Assembly (NCBI GenBank): GCA_008360955.1
Contig: LUCM01011118.1
Span: 17,652 to 81,651, forward strand
Reading direction: 5' to 3'
From: Fasciolopsis buskii
Taxonomy: Eukaryota > Platyhelminthes > Trematoda > Plagiorchiida > Fasciolidae
DNA length: 64,000 nucleotides
Shown here piece by piece: positions 37,801 through 49,452 of the stretch. The notes below the pieces were generated by a model. The model had not been told where the DNA came from and searched no databases. It saw only the letters and a list, made by a program, of their open reading frames with translations. Within the stretch, counting starts at the first letter, position 1. The number at the start of each line of letters is the position of its first letter. The translations under genes and the position numbers were made by a program.

Positions 37801-40800
37801 TCAGGCTTTGAAGAAAACTTTTGATTTTAGGGCCGAATAAATCCTAGTGGAAACAAAATAAATTTTTGAAGTTTGGTTAAGGTGTTTAGTTGAAATAGCC
37901 GTTTCAAAATCCTGTCGTTTGTATTCTACTGTGATTCCCTACAAAAGAATCACGATCGTGTAAGGTTGACGATAATAACTCCGAAACGTTCTATGATCTA
38001 TATGAAAGCAAAGATCGTTCAGGGTTTCGAAAAATGAAAAAACCTAGTAATCTTACGAACCATAACTCAGCAAGCATAACGAACGTCATGCACAGCTTAC
38101 ACAGTTCGAGTCAGGTTGGCGGCACACACTCTGCCTGGTATTTGAATGCCAGTTCAGTTCACAAAACTTTCCACCTTATGAAGTCGTATTTGAGGAAGTA
38201 TAACCCCCAAATTTAGGGTCGGATGTATTCAATTCAATCAGGGTGTCAATTGATTCGGTTGAGCATATCCGGCTAGGAACAAAAAATGAATATGTAGTCT
38301 GGGTAACTCGCACTTTTAAACACCATCTTTTACTTTCGAATGCCTCACACTCTCACGATAATCTTCAAAGCTCCCGTTCTTAGACTCATATTTTCCAACC
38401 CACCTTCGAACTTGTAATTCGTCCACAAAAATATAAACTTATCTTGCATAATTTGTTTTTTTAAGTTGCGGTATATTTCTTCTTCTTGATGGTACCATTT
38501 CTAGAGTCTATTTTGATTGCAAATGAAATTTTGTTAAAAAAATCATACCATACAAAATATGCATTAATAATAATAAAGCTTAATCTCTAATCTAGTTCAG
38601 CGAGATGTAGTTTCATTAGAGCAGTTTATAAAAGCCTAATTTAGAAACATTGAAAGCACAACAGATCGAGAAAATATTATTTGTGCATGTCCCACGGAAG
38701 TACGTATCGCCTATTAAAGCTTTACAAACGGTGGCTGTTGACCCCTAGCTGTCATCACGTGATTCTACACACAAATGATTAGTTGTTTGCTGTATTATGC
38801 TCGCAGTTTTTGCATAAATTTTATAAGCGATTGAATAAACAAACGACTTCTTACATATATGCCCTTCATATGATAGTGAGCCACTTGAAACCTGTTTTTC
38901 GTTCCACCAGTTATTACATGTATGCTGATCTCATGCACCACTCACTCTCATTGTTTGTTCGTAAACACTGTTGTGTTTCCAGTCAACGATGATTTTCTTT
39001 GAGAAATGTAGGCAGTCATTTCATGTCTTCTGGAAGCAATAGAAACACGACGAGTCGGACTTAGTTACAATCGACACCGTCCTACGTCACAGATGATAAA
39101 TCACCCAACGAACAAATAACTTTCAGGTGTTTGATTCCTTCAGAGACTATTCGTGTTCCCTACCCCGTTGACGACATTCCGGTTTTTCTCATCCGTTTCT
39201 GTGTTCTCCAGTGTGTATTAATTTGTACCCTGGCCAAAAATTCCGAATAAAAAAGGTATAATCCGAATCAGTTGCAAACGATTTGTGATCCAGGCATGAA
39301 ATCATGTCTTCAAGTCGAGTAGAGCTCATTTTGCACATTGTAAAGGATGATGATCATGAGAGGGAGGGAGGGAGAGAGAGAGAGAGAGTGAAAACTATCA
39401 CAAGCAACAAGGTGCTTATTTATGATTTTGTTAATGAGTGTAACTCTAAATAAGTCAGCAGATCTAGAGGTATGTTTACGCACTAAGCATGCCGGTGGAA
39501 ATTCTTTTCAACGAAACAGGAATACCAGTGAATTCAGTAGGGAATAATAAAAGCGATTTCGGAATTTAAGATCCGCCTCTGAAGCAGGGAGAAAACATGC
39601 GGACTAAGATCGAGGGAGAAAAGGCAATTCTTTTTGAACAAAAATAGACATGCAATGCGAGCGTGTCAGATTCGTGGCCATAGTGTTTCTCAATCGGTCA
39701 GCAGTTTATGGTCGATGCCGGACTTCGTTTATTGTTAGGTCCACGGACGACAGGGTTGTGGATGAAACGGAACATATGGCTACTCGTAACTGTGGTATGG
39801 CCGGTTCCTAGGCGCAAAGAACCTCGAGTGTGCAGCACCTCCTCACGTACCCTATTCCCGGCTGGCTTCGTAAACGCGATAGTTCTGGTTAAAAAGCGAA
39901 TCCATTTTGTTGTACTATGCTTAAGTCCTGCAAGCGAACGTCTGAGCAACATGCAGTGACCAAATGTGACATAATCCAAAACGAAGGCAGATCAAAATCG
40001 CCATGGTACCATTTACCAAAGATAACCAAATACAGACTAGCCCAACCTCAACAGTGTTACCTGCGGGTCCTTAGAATCCAAGCCGAGATGGCGAAGTACG
40101 ACAAGAAAGCGACTGGGATTACTAAAAGATGCTATGCAATGACCAAGGAGCAACAGACCATGCTCAAGGCAGTGGTGAGAGTTTTATTTATGACAAACGA
40201 TGAAAACCGAGTTGATCAGTTAAAACAACGACTAGTATGAGTTCCAGAAACGCCAGCTAAAACTGTGTCAATGATTGGTTTAATTTGCCTTTAGATCTGT
40301 TTACATAATGAGATCGATTTATTCTGCCACATAGCTAAAACGCACCGGATATTTTCCACCTAAAGTTGATGGGACCTATAGTGGAACACTAACCAAATCC
40401 AGATGCCACTTTACTCGCACCCTAAATTGCCATTCTGAAATCACAAGTAAAATGAAAGTGATCCGCGATGAACGAATTCAAAAAGAAAGTATGAAATGCA
40501 ACGTCTTCATGAGAAAAATAATCGTGCACACTCAGAAAACCTGAATGATTGCACAAAACGCAAAATTTCCCACACATTAGCAAAACCAACTAGATTATCT
40601 GACGAATCTTTCAAATGATGGCCGTTTAAACAACTTCATCTAGTGTCCTTCTGAAAAGGCAATGGATCTATGTCTGCTTCCAAGTGCCACGATGTTTGTA
40701 CAATTTCGAAGTGACTGAACTGTTTCGTGATTTGGCTGAAATGAGTTAGGACGAACAAGAGGAGAAGGACAGGCCGAATGACTCCTGACTAAAGGAGCTT

Positions 40801-41605
40801 GAGTGGTGTGCGAACACACGGAAATTTTATTAAAAGTGACGCAGAAGCAATGGCGTCATGAAGGTGGAATCTGAACTTCTCGGACTAAACCATGAAGAAA
40901 TATTGTCGAATAAGTAAGGACCAGTTCTGGAAGAATTTTGAGTGAAAGAGTGTTTCGGAAGTAACTGACCAATAAATTATGCATGCGTACACGTGAGAAT
41001 TCAGCCGTTACCCCTATGCCGATTGAGGGACGGTGTCCAAATACCTGGCTGGTTCTTGTTTCTCAAGGTTACGGCATGAGATTGAGATCGAAAGCAGTAA
41101 ATGCGAGCAGAGGAGTGTTGTACAGTTTTGTAACTCAGATTTGAAGAGATCCGCCGCGAGATCCCCTACTTTAGATCGACTGAACGGTGTTAAAAATTAA
41201 GCCGTTTTAGCTATCATTCACCTAACGAAATACATATGACTATCATTGACTGCGCTTGAGGCTTGCAATGTTATGGATAAAATACATTGATAAACAACGA
41301 ATATTTCGTATGGAAATATGTACTTGGGAGAAATAGCACCTTTTCAAAGTCGACGTCTCGGGTACAGAAGCTGACCTTTCTCCAGATCATTCATGGTCGA
41401 ATTTCAGTAACACCGTCCCGTGAGTTGAACACTAGACAGCAGAATATCGATGACGTTTGGTGATCATGGTTTTATTATTGGGTGCACTCTCTGTTGTTTT
41501 CCTTTGTCTGACAAATCGAGGGGTTCGAAATCCTACTTACAGAGGGAGACCCATTGGCCTGTCAGGAAAATGATAAGTAAAGATGCATAATCAGCTAACA
41601 TTTAA
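34878..41605. other. Unrecognised non-coding stretch
   Basis: Open frames up to 107 codons (for example 35555-35842, minus 36010-36240, 39917-40240) have no motif I can name and no clear splice context. A (GGGA)n-(GA)n tract lies at 39359-39388. A small stem-loop of the form AACCCC...GGGGTT lies near 36585-36612. Confidence 0.4.
39359..39388. repeat. (GGGA)n-(GA)n microsatellite
   Basis: Three GGGA-type units then about nine GA units. Confidence 0.9.
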
Positions 41606-42163
41606 AGAGTTTTATCAACTAAACATCCAAAAAGTTACCCTAGGAGGACGACGGTGGAGAGAAAGCCAGTATACATATCTCTGCCATTCAAAGGTGACAC
41701 GCTAGCAGAGATAGCACGACGAAGACTGACTAGTGCCATCAATAAGACATTCTACGCAGCCAAGCTTCGTATCCTGTTAAAATCCCGCCCCGTAGTATCA
41801 TTATGGTTGAAAGACAAAGTCCCTGATTCTGCAGCCTCGTTTTGTATCTATTCCTTCACATGTTCCTGTGGGACAATGTACATCGGCCGCACGACCAGGC
41901 GCTTGTCTGAACGCATCCGTGAGCACCACCCGGCATGGTTAGGCACTGGAACAATTAAGTCACTTAGTAGCGCAGTTGTTTCACATCTAGCACGGACTAA
42001 CCACACCGTGAATGTGACGCAAGCTTTCCGGACCCTGTATAAGGTCAGAGGTCAACAATCCAGGTTGGCAAAGTGTCGCCTCTTGAGCACTGCGGAAGTT
42101 GTCGCAATCCGTCTTCACAATCCTCCACTTTGTTCTCAAAAACAATTTGTGGTTGCGCTTTAA
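41606..42163 (+). mobile_element. Penelope-like element fragment: GIY-YIG endonuclease domain
   Basis: An open frame runs from just after a stop at 41603-41605 to a stop at 42161-42163. There is no ATG at its head; numbering residues from the GTG at 41654 gives 169 codons. The C-terminal part has the GIY-YIG nuclease fold signature as found in Penelope-like retroelements: Cys-Ile-Tyr (64-66) in the GIY position, Tyr-Ile-Gly (76-78), Arg87, Glu90-His91, and a later Glu148 in a TAEVVAIRLHNP context. Cys70 and Cys72 with His111 and His117 (H-x5-H) match the CCHH zinc-binding motif of this family's endonuclease. In such elements this domain follows a reverse transcriptase and nicks the target. 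No reverse transcriptase is present upstream, so this is a 5'-truncated copy. The frame is uninterrupted, which suggests it is fairly young. The resemblance to trematode elements is from memory. Confidence 0.85.
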
Positions 42164-42329
42164 CTCCCTTGGCCCAACCCCGTCCCAATACAAACCCTAG
42201 ACAACAAAACAATTAACACAACACATTCTTGTGCATTCAGGTTATGCATGCCACATCACAAATCCCTTCCCCACCCATATTTGTATATGACTGATCCAAT
42301 CCTTCCTATAGTGAAAATCTGTTGTCAAG

Positions 42330-42344
42330 ATATATATATATATA
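42330..42344. repeat. Short (TA)n microsatellite
   Basis: About seven TA units. Confidence 0.85.
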
Positions 42345-42369
42345 GTGATGTAATTGCATGAGTACGAAT

Positions 42370-42406
42370 CACTGAAAACGAGCTTGTTCGCCAACTTGTG
42401 TTTTCT
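42370..42406 (+). repeat. 37-base segment shared with 61.6 kb
   Basis: Identical over 37 bases to the reverse complement of 61610-61646, with divergence immediately outside. It contains GAAAAC at one end and GTTTTC at the other, with GTT and AAC inside, so it can form an imperfect hairpin. Confidence 0.8.
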
Positions 42407-44420
42407 CAATGTGCTCAGTGGTAATTTTCAAGGAGTTTTTATAATGTAGGAATAATCTTGTATTTGACTGATCGCCTGACTTTTTTGGTTGTCCAGGATT
42501 ATGTCTGTGACGAAAACTTTTTAAATTCATTTACTGATGATAGTTTTATTTCTACCTGTGATGCCACGATGTCAGATTTTGCCGTGTTTATTTTGGACTG
42601 CGCAGTGACGTTCGTGGTTTGTGGTTGAATTGTAGTGTTAACTTACAAAAGAAAGGAAAACACCAGTGTAATTTCTCTTATTAGCACAAGCACAATCCCC
42701 TAAGGAATACTGATTTTATGTATAAACATTTTCTTCTGCAAACCAAGCGGGATAAGTGCTGGACGAAACGTGTCCGGCACATATCGCATTTGTAAACCCT
42801 CGATAGCATATCAATTTGTGGCTTACCAAAGTGCGAAAGTCATTGGATAGGTACTAAATTCTTTGGACTCATACCGTGTCATGGCCACGTGAAAGTCATT
42901 TTGGCTGAAAGTTGTCGAGTTTGCACTGGTTCCTAAGGTAACGTTTACATCAGGGGGCAAGAGTGACTGATATGCACGTGGAAACAGTTGGGCCCAATCA
43001 TCGGCTAGTGATAAGACTTTTGCAATTCGAATGCCAATCTCAGTGAACTCCATGTTCCACAAGCGAATATCTCGTTTAATCTTGTGTCTATAAAAACATT
43101 TGGCAGTATTTTGTCGTTCCATTTTGATCTATCTACAGACGCATTTGATCAATAAACAGTTGTGGTTCTCTCTTTGTGGTGAATTTTCCAAATGTTTGAA
43201 AGCATTCCGTTTCGATGCAGTCCGTACACATCATGACGGGAAAGGTTTAGAAATACAATATAACATATTTATCCAATAGCTAGGCAATATAACGACTAAA
43301 TTTCAACAGCTGACCACTCAAACCTCATTTGATTGCTGCTTAGTGGGGTCCCGAAAACAATCGTAAAATTCAGGTCTGATTATTGGTGATATGTAAACAG
43401 AATGATCAATTTCATGCTGCATCGCACACTTTCGGGCAGATGAAAAAGTTAAATCTATCCAGATTTTCAGGTTCATTGTTACTGCTCACAAACCTAGGCC
43501 TGGTCGAACAGTTGCATGTGAATTTTTTTTAATGAAAACCAAAATACGTGTGAGTTTGGAGGATATATCAATTTGAACCAGAAGTGAAATTTAGCTTTGT
43601 TGGATTTCCAATTCCCGAAAGAATTCAATTATTTACGAAATCCGAGATAAAATGCACGTCAAACTGCCACTCACCTATTGCATGTTTAATTCCAACTCCA
43701 GAGTTGTTTAGTGTATGCCTTCCCCTATCCTCGAGCAGTGGGATATAAATTGGAAAACAGGGAGAGTTCACCTCGACTTGAAACTAGAATAAGTTGGGAC
43801 AGGTCCACATAGCTCAGTAACTACGGTTGAGGTTAGAGTGACGTCATCTGTAAGCAAAGTCAAATAGCTTTATGCTGTTTTTACCCATGATCGACTTGAA
43901 ATGATGAACAAGGCTGTTTCTAGGACAATCTTGCTGAATTAACCGTAACGGATTTCAATAGACATGCAAGAAACGGTTGGAATGTATGATCGTCATCATT
44001 ATTCTAGCAATAAACATGAAAACAGCGGCATTTTCGATCTTTTCAGAACTACCTTGGAGGTTTCCAGTGGTAACCTAGATGTTACGTGGCCAGCACTCGC
44101 GTCAACAATACTTTTTTAATGCATATATTTAACCTTGTTCGTCCTACCTCATGTCCGCTTCTTTACTTCAAACGTGACAGCGCTTAGATGATGTATCACG
44201 TGATATCACTGTAGCATTATTAGTTTGTGTTCACATCCATTATCTACATGATGCAATACAAATTGTCACAAGAAAAATACTGGAATCAAATCTCGAGTAG
44301 TGTTTCCGCTACCCATATCCCCCCTACATGGGCTGGTGGCAGTCGAGGGACATCCTCCACTCTCAACTACTCAGAAGGCCACTGTGGAAAATTGGCACTA
44401 CTGATATTGATAATTTAAAC

Positions 44421-44443
44421 TACACACACACACACACACACAC
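44421..44443. repeat. (CA)n microsatellite
   Basis: Eleven CA units. Confidence 0.95.
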
Positions 44444-45087
44444 TCATGGACAATAATTTTCCAAAGGGAACTGTTATTTTCTCGATTATGCCCGCTTTGT
44501 ATATTGTTTAAGTCCGCATTCGAGTGTTCGGGTTGTTACGAAATTGTAGACTTCATATTGTTAGACTTCAACCATGAAGCTTGTTAGTACTAGTTTTATG
44601 TGGACAGTAAACATTTCTGAATAGAAATATTTCTGTGCTTTGTAAAATGACACGATCGAGCTCATTAGTGAATGTCTATCAATGAATGAGGCAGACAAAC
44701 CTAACGCCTTTGTTGCACCCGAAAGGGAATGATAAGAGTGAAAAGGGAACAGAATAAGAATTAATGTAACAGCCTGAAATCTAAATGAATAAAACTAAGT
44801 ATTTAACACAAAATTGCTAAAATTTCGGCGAGATAGGAAAGCAAATCGACAATTCGGGTGATGAACCCAGTGGTGTTAATGGTATTCTTTCACAGGCTGC
44901 GCACATAACTTGGCATTTTGGAATCATATATGCGGACGCCTGAATGGGTCTTTTTATCCAGTTCATCACTGCCTAGGATCAAGAACGTGAAACCGTTGGA
45001 GTGCTTCATGTCAACATGAACTGCGTCGTTCAGAACCAAGCTGGATGGGTCACTGCCCGTTTGTGTGAATGTTTGTGTTTGTGCTTA

Positions 45088-45106
45088 TGTGTGTGTGTGT
45101 GTCTGT
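45088..45106. repeat. (GT)n microsatellite
   Basis: About nine GT units inside a longer GT-rich segment from about 45060. Confidence 0.85.
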
Positions 45107-45254
45107 GCGTAATCGTGCATGCGTTTACTTCACCAGTATGCTGTAAAGCTGACAAATCCTAAGGACCGTTGTTGGCGGTAGAACACTAAACGGTTCATGA
45201 AATCATTCATCGCGTCACGAACTTTTCAGTCACTGTCAAGAAAATAGACGAATA

Positions 45255-45630
45255 ATATGCACGACGTTTTCATAGTTTCTTGGTCATGAGTTGAGCGTTA
45301 GTACCGATTGATAAATAATTTCCTAAACCATGTACTTTCTCTAACACTACCAAGCAACCGGCCAGTCTCTGTTGGTCATATTCAGGTTACCTGCAGACAA
45401 ATGCTCCATCGGTGAGAATCAATTACTCCTCGCCGTCGGCCCCTGGGTGTGTGAATCAGAAACAGTTAGGTGCTGTTATCATGTGGTGAGGTTCAACGAA
45501 TCATTAAGAGCTTGCCCATCAGCATGGTGGTATAGGAGTTTGACTCAAGCGTTTCGTGCCGGGTTTGCTACCCAGTTCGGACGCAGTGGATATACGCCCG
45601 ATGATCCCTGACAAGGACGATTCGGATGTA
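45255..45630 (-). mobile_element. R1 dimer, copy 4 (degenerate, left arm mostly missing)
   Basis: Two parts are visible. Bases 45273-45345 resemble the tail of an R1 monomer (CATAGTTTCTTGGTCATGAG, then TTGAGCG and TAATTTC). Bases 45382-45630 resemble the centre (AGGTTACCTGCAGA) and the plus-strand right monomer (CCCAGTTCGGACGCAGTGGA, then TATACGC and TGACAAGGA). The centre has the same orientation as in copies 1 and 3. The tail-like part lies where a left arm would be, so this may be a rearranged copy or two overlapping insertions. It is heavily mutated. Confidence 0.55.
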
Positions 45631-48600
45631 CATTGATCCTAAGGAACTAAGTAAAGCGCCTTTCGTTAACTTAATCGGACACCGTGGTCACTACGTTAAT
45701 GAATATGAAAACACATTTCACTTACTTATTCAGAACAGTTCCATGTGGACATCATAATAATTCTTGATATAAGAAAGGATTTACCTGATCCGAATGTGAC
45801 AGGTAAATTTACACCTTCTGTGATATTATCGATTCAACCTCCATCCCCATTTTATAATCGATTTCTCCAGTTGACTGTTTACCTTACATTTCATGAACAT
45901 ATGCTTCTACAATGATGGTGACATCAGGAGCAAACTGAACAACCTTTGTGTGCAGTTTGTTTTCAGTTTCTAGATCCGGTATATAAAATTAGTTGCAAAT
46001 AACAATGGAAAATCACACGCAGTGAAAAGGTCGAAACTAGGGGTATTCATGTCCGTATTCCGCAATGCAAGTCACATGACGACCGACAACTATCGACCTT
46101 GCTATGACACGAAACAATCAGAAAGAAATAGCTGCAGAAACTCGAGGTTAAAAAGCGTCTTGTTCAAATCACGTTTTATAATGAATCCAGATGAGATCAC
46201 CAAAGAGTAGTTGAAGTTTCCAGTAAAAATCTTGGCTTGCCAACTAACCTGGAAGTGTTCTGGTTATTAGTAGTGGAAAATTCAAACCCAAATGGTGATA
46301 TTTATTCGTCTGATCAGAATTTATCCTTTTCTAACAACAGTGAATCGATTTCCTAATGCACAAAACTTCACTTGTTTCCGTACTAGGACAGCAAGAAGTC
46401 CTCATACTGTTGTTGTGAGTACATTCTGGCCGTACTGGAACAGGGAAGCTGTAGATAGGACCAGACGTGTTCCAACCACCATCACTGTTAAACAGCAATG
46501 GCAATATAATAAATATAATGGCTGGAAGTTTAATAAATTTGTACAATGTTCGGTGTCCAAAATGTCGGAGAGTTTCGTCGTCTGTACACGGGGAAACAAT
46601 TTTAAAATAGACAGACTGTTTTTACGCAGTTGTGCCGTCAAAAAAGGATTTAGAATCAATTAATAACGCAGAGTTAAAATCAAAATAACTAGTTAAAAGG
46701 AATCCAGAACATAAATCATTTGACGTGCTCCACTCTTTAACAGTACTTCTAATGAAAACTAAGCTTTTTAGTTTGTGAATGTTCTGCAGCTCATAATGAA
46801 CATTCGTACGAGGAAATTGAGGAACAAGTTGCATCAGCTGTTTTCGTGGCCATCGATCCATTGCGGGATGCGAGAACAAATTTAGAGACAATGTTGTGTG
46901 CAATGCATACCCTGAAAAATATGGAGAATGAACATTTCTAGTCAGATTTCATCACATTCACGAGAGTACACTTTTGGGAAATCATCTTTACTCCACCACC
47001 GTATTATGACCGGCTGAAAGTCGTGTAGCCGGCGTGTGAACTAGGGGAAGAAGGCGGGATCACGCGCCAGGTGTGTAAGCTCGATCTGCTTTCTAACTCA
47101 ACCTCGCAGTTCGAACCACCTTGTCTCGTCCCCACTTCGCATTGATGTTTCTCCGAACCTATGCGTGCATGAGACGTGAACATCCGTGATAGTATGTCAG
47201 AGGAGGTGGCATATAAATTGCCTCGTGTGAATGAGAACAAATGCGTTCTCATCCACTAACTAAAGACTACGTGAACATACATCCACACGCCCTGTTAGCT
47301 GATAGAAATCGCACTAGAACGTGAAAGGGACAAGTTAGAATATGCGAAATCAAAGGGGACGAGCATGCTTCCTTAGCGCAGGTCAACGTGGTCGGGAAGA
47401 GACAGATGTTCTGATACACTCACAACGCCATTTCAGGTGAAACTCATGAGCAATATCCGTTAATGGATTATTTGTGGTGTTACGAGGACTATTCTGGTGA
47501 GAACGAATTACCTACTCGTTCGCAGCTTGATGGGACAAGGAAAAATCGTGCGTAGTACTTTGGGAAAAACTCTCATTATAGACTCTTTTCACTGATATCA
47601 TCATCGTGGGCAGTACTATAACGCTGAGGAAATTAAAATGAATAAACCAAGAACAAAGTCTGCGTCCATGATCAATGTGAAGGACCGGCGCGTAAGGGGT
47701 CCTGGCGAAATCATCTATTTCCGGTTTCAATCTTTGTCTTATTATGAGTTAAGGCGGATTTTGAAAATTGACCATAGCAAGCAGAAGGAGTCTTGATAAA
47801 TCGCTCTAATAATAAAATGATGGATTACTCAATCCGAGGGTATCGCTTTTTGCTTTTCGCCAAATATTATTTTTGCAAAAGTTCAACGGTTTTTGTAGTC
47901 CGTTTTGAAGGAGTCATCCGCTGTATTCGACTGCAGTGATCTCACTGGTCTTGTTATCTTTAACTCAGGCAGACATTCTGTCGTACTCATCTGATCGATT
48001 CATCTAAGACACGAAACAGTGGCTCGAGGCACATTCTGTTCGGTGCAAACCATTAGCGTGGGTTATTTGGCTCATCGGTTGCATATTAATCGATCAAATT
48101 ATCTTTCAACTATGATTTGAACTGAATTGCTTGATTGCACAGCTAGCGGTAGGGTGAACTGTGCAGAAGCAACGCAAACTGCAGACTTGGAGCGGTTGAA
48201 TAATAAATCACCACACACAATGAATGCATTTTCTTAATACATAAATACATATATGCTAAAGTACAGATGCAAATGCAGATCGTGATCAGAGTTGTTGAGC
48301 GTGACATTTCGCAACAGTTTAACATCACTCGAATTTCTCAATGTAGCCAGATGAATCACAACGATTATTATCGAATTCGAGCTCATTCGCTACCCATTAG
48401 TTTAGCAGCTCACTAAAGCTCTCATGACTTCACGTACAACTCATCTCAACAGTGCACAACGATTTTCTTTTACATGAATGAGGCAATTAGTTCTCTCAAC
48501 ATTCGACTGATCATACTATCGTAGCGGCACTTAACACAAAAACAATGAGGGTGCGTTGTGAATTCCCCAAGGAAAACTAGATGGAAAATCGATAAAGGTA

Positions 48601-48729
48601 AAATTTCTACTCAAACTAAAATGATCGGTAAGTCACAGATAAAACACGATGGGAAACAGGTAAGCGAGGTCATGAGGATTTATTTCCTAATAGTTTTTGT
48701 ATGTTAAACCGGCAGACTGATTGAAGGTA
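45631..48729. other. Unrecognised non-coding stretch
   Basis: A 123-codon plus-strand frame (46292-46663) overlaps an 85-codon minus frame, with no motif in either. A B-box-like GGTTCGAACTGCG on the minus strand near 47104-47116 has no convincing A box. No gene claimed. Confidence 0.4.
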
Positions 48730-48749
48730 TTATATATATATATATATAT
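48730..48749. repeat. (TA)n microsatellite
   Basis: Ten TA units directly before R2 copy c. Confidence 0.95.
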
Positions 48750-48870
48750 GTTTGGACAACAGAATACCGAGTACTTATACCTGACGAGCGAAAATAACCG
48801 CGAAGCCGATCGTGTGCTCCTGGGCAAATTTTTGCACTCATCTACTACTTGCCACTTCTATATATGTATA
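48750..48870 (+). repeat. Dispersed repeat family R2, copy c
   Basis: Core ACGAGCGAAAATAACCGCGA with upstream CCGAGTACTTATACCTG, collinear with the copies at 14.3 and 20.2 kb. Here a (TA)n tract lies upstream and a TATATGTATA tract downstream. Class unknown. Confidence 0.55.
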
Positions 48871-48933
48871 CGTTTATTTTGGGGCATTCTACCCCCGTTC
48901 CGAAAGTGGGCTCAGCCCAACTGACAAAGAATT

Positions 48934-49452
48934 TTAGTAGTCGGAGATTGAATGTTTTCATGAAATAATTCACCATGTGGTATGATCGCTCAATTCATCA
49001 TAAAGAAACAATGGAAGCACTGTACAGCTGTTTCATCCAGCTTGTTAGGAATCATCAGCAGTGCATATCCACCGCGCCCGAACTGGGACGCGAACCCAAA
49101 CAAAGACGAACGATTCTGAGTCGAATGCCTTAGCCACTAAGCCACCGAGCAGGCTCTGAACGGTTTATTGAACTTCATCACATGATGTCCAAAGCCTTCC
49201 TCGCACTTAGGCTACCTGCAGAGAAGTCATCTATTAGTAGGGGTAAATCGCTTGAGCTAGCGGACAGTAGCCGTGCAAATCAGTGACGGATAAGTGCAAC
49301 ATCATGTGGTGAAGTTGAATAAGCCGTTCAGAGCCTGGCCGGTAGCGTAATGACTAAGGCGTTCGACTCGGAATCGTTCGTCCTTGTTCGGGTTTGCGTC
49401 CCAGTTCGGGCGCGGTGGATATGCACTGGTGATGGTTCCTAACAAGCTGGAT
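48934..49452 (-). mobile_element. R1 head-to-head SINE dimer, copy 3 (young, truncated)
   Basis: This 519-base segment is the reverse complement of 34344-34861, with one substitution and one extra base by hand alignment. In its own 5'-3' sense (minus strand of the window) it keeps the full tail (ending at 48934) but lacks the first 33 or so bases of the left arm, stopping at the ATCCAGC at 49446-49452. Loss at the end opposite the tail is what incomplete target-primed reverse transcription gives. No clear target duplication was found. The monomer B boxes (for example GGGTTTGCGTCCC near 49390-49402 and its inverted partner near 49088-49100) are preserved. Confidence 0.85.

Larger units (their letters stand above)
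42164..42450 (+). mobile_element. Probable 3' untranslated part of the Penelope-like fragment
   Basis: After the stop comes C/A-rich sequence and a (TA)n tract (42330-42344). Next is a 37-base segment (42370-42406) repeated exactly, inverted, at 61610-61646. The 3' limit is uncertain. Confidence 0.4.
42451..45254. other. Unrecognised non-coding stretch
   Basis: Open frames of 99 codons or less with no motif. (CA)n at 44421-44443 and (GT)n at 45088-45106. Confidence 0.45.

Noticed and set aside
47104..47116. B-box-like sequence on the minus strand
   Set aside because: No convincing A box and no second copy in the window.
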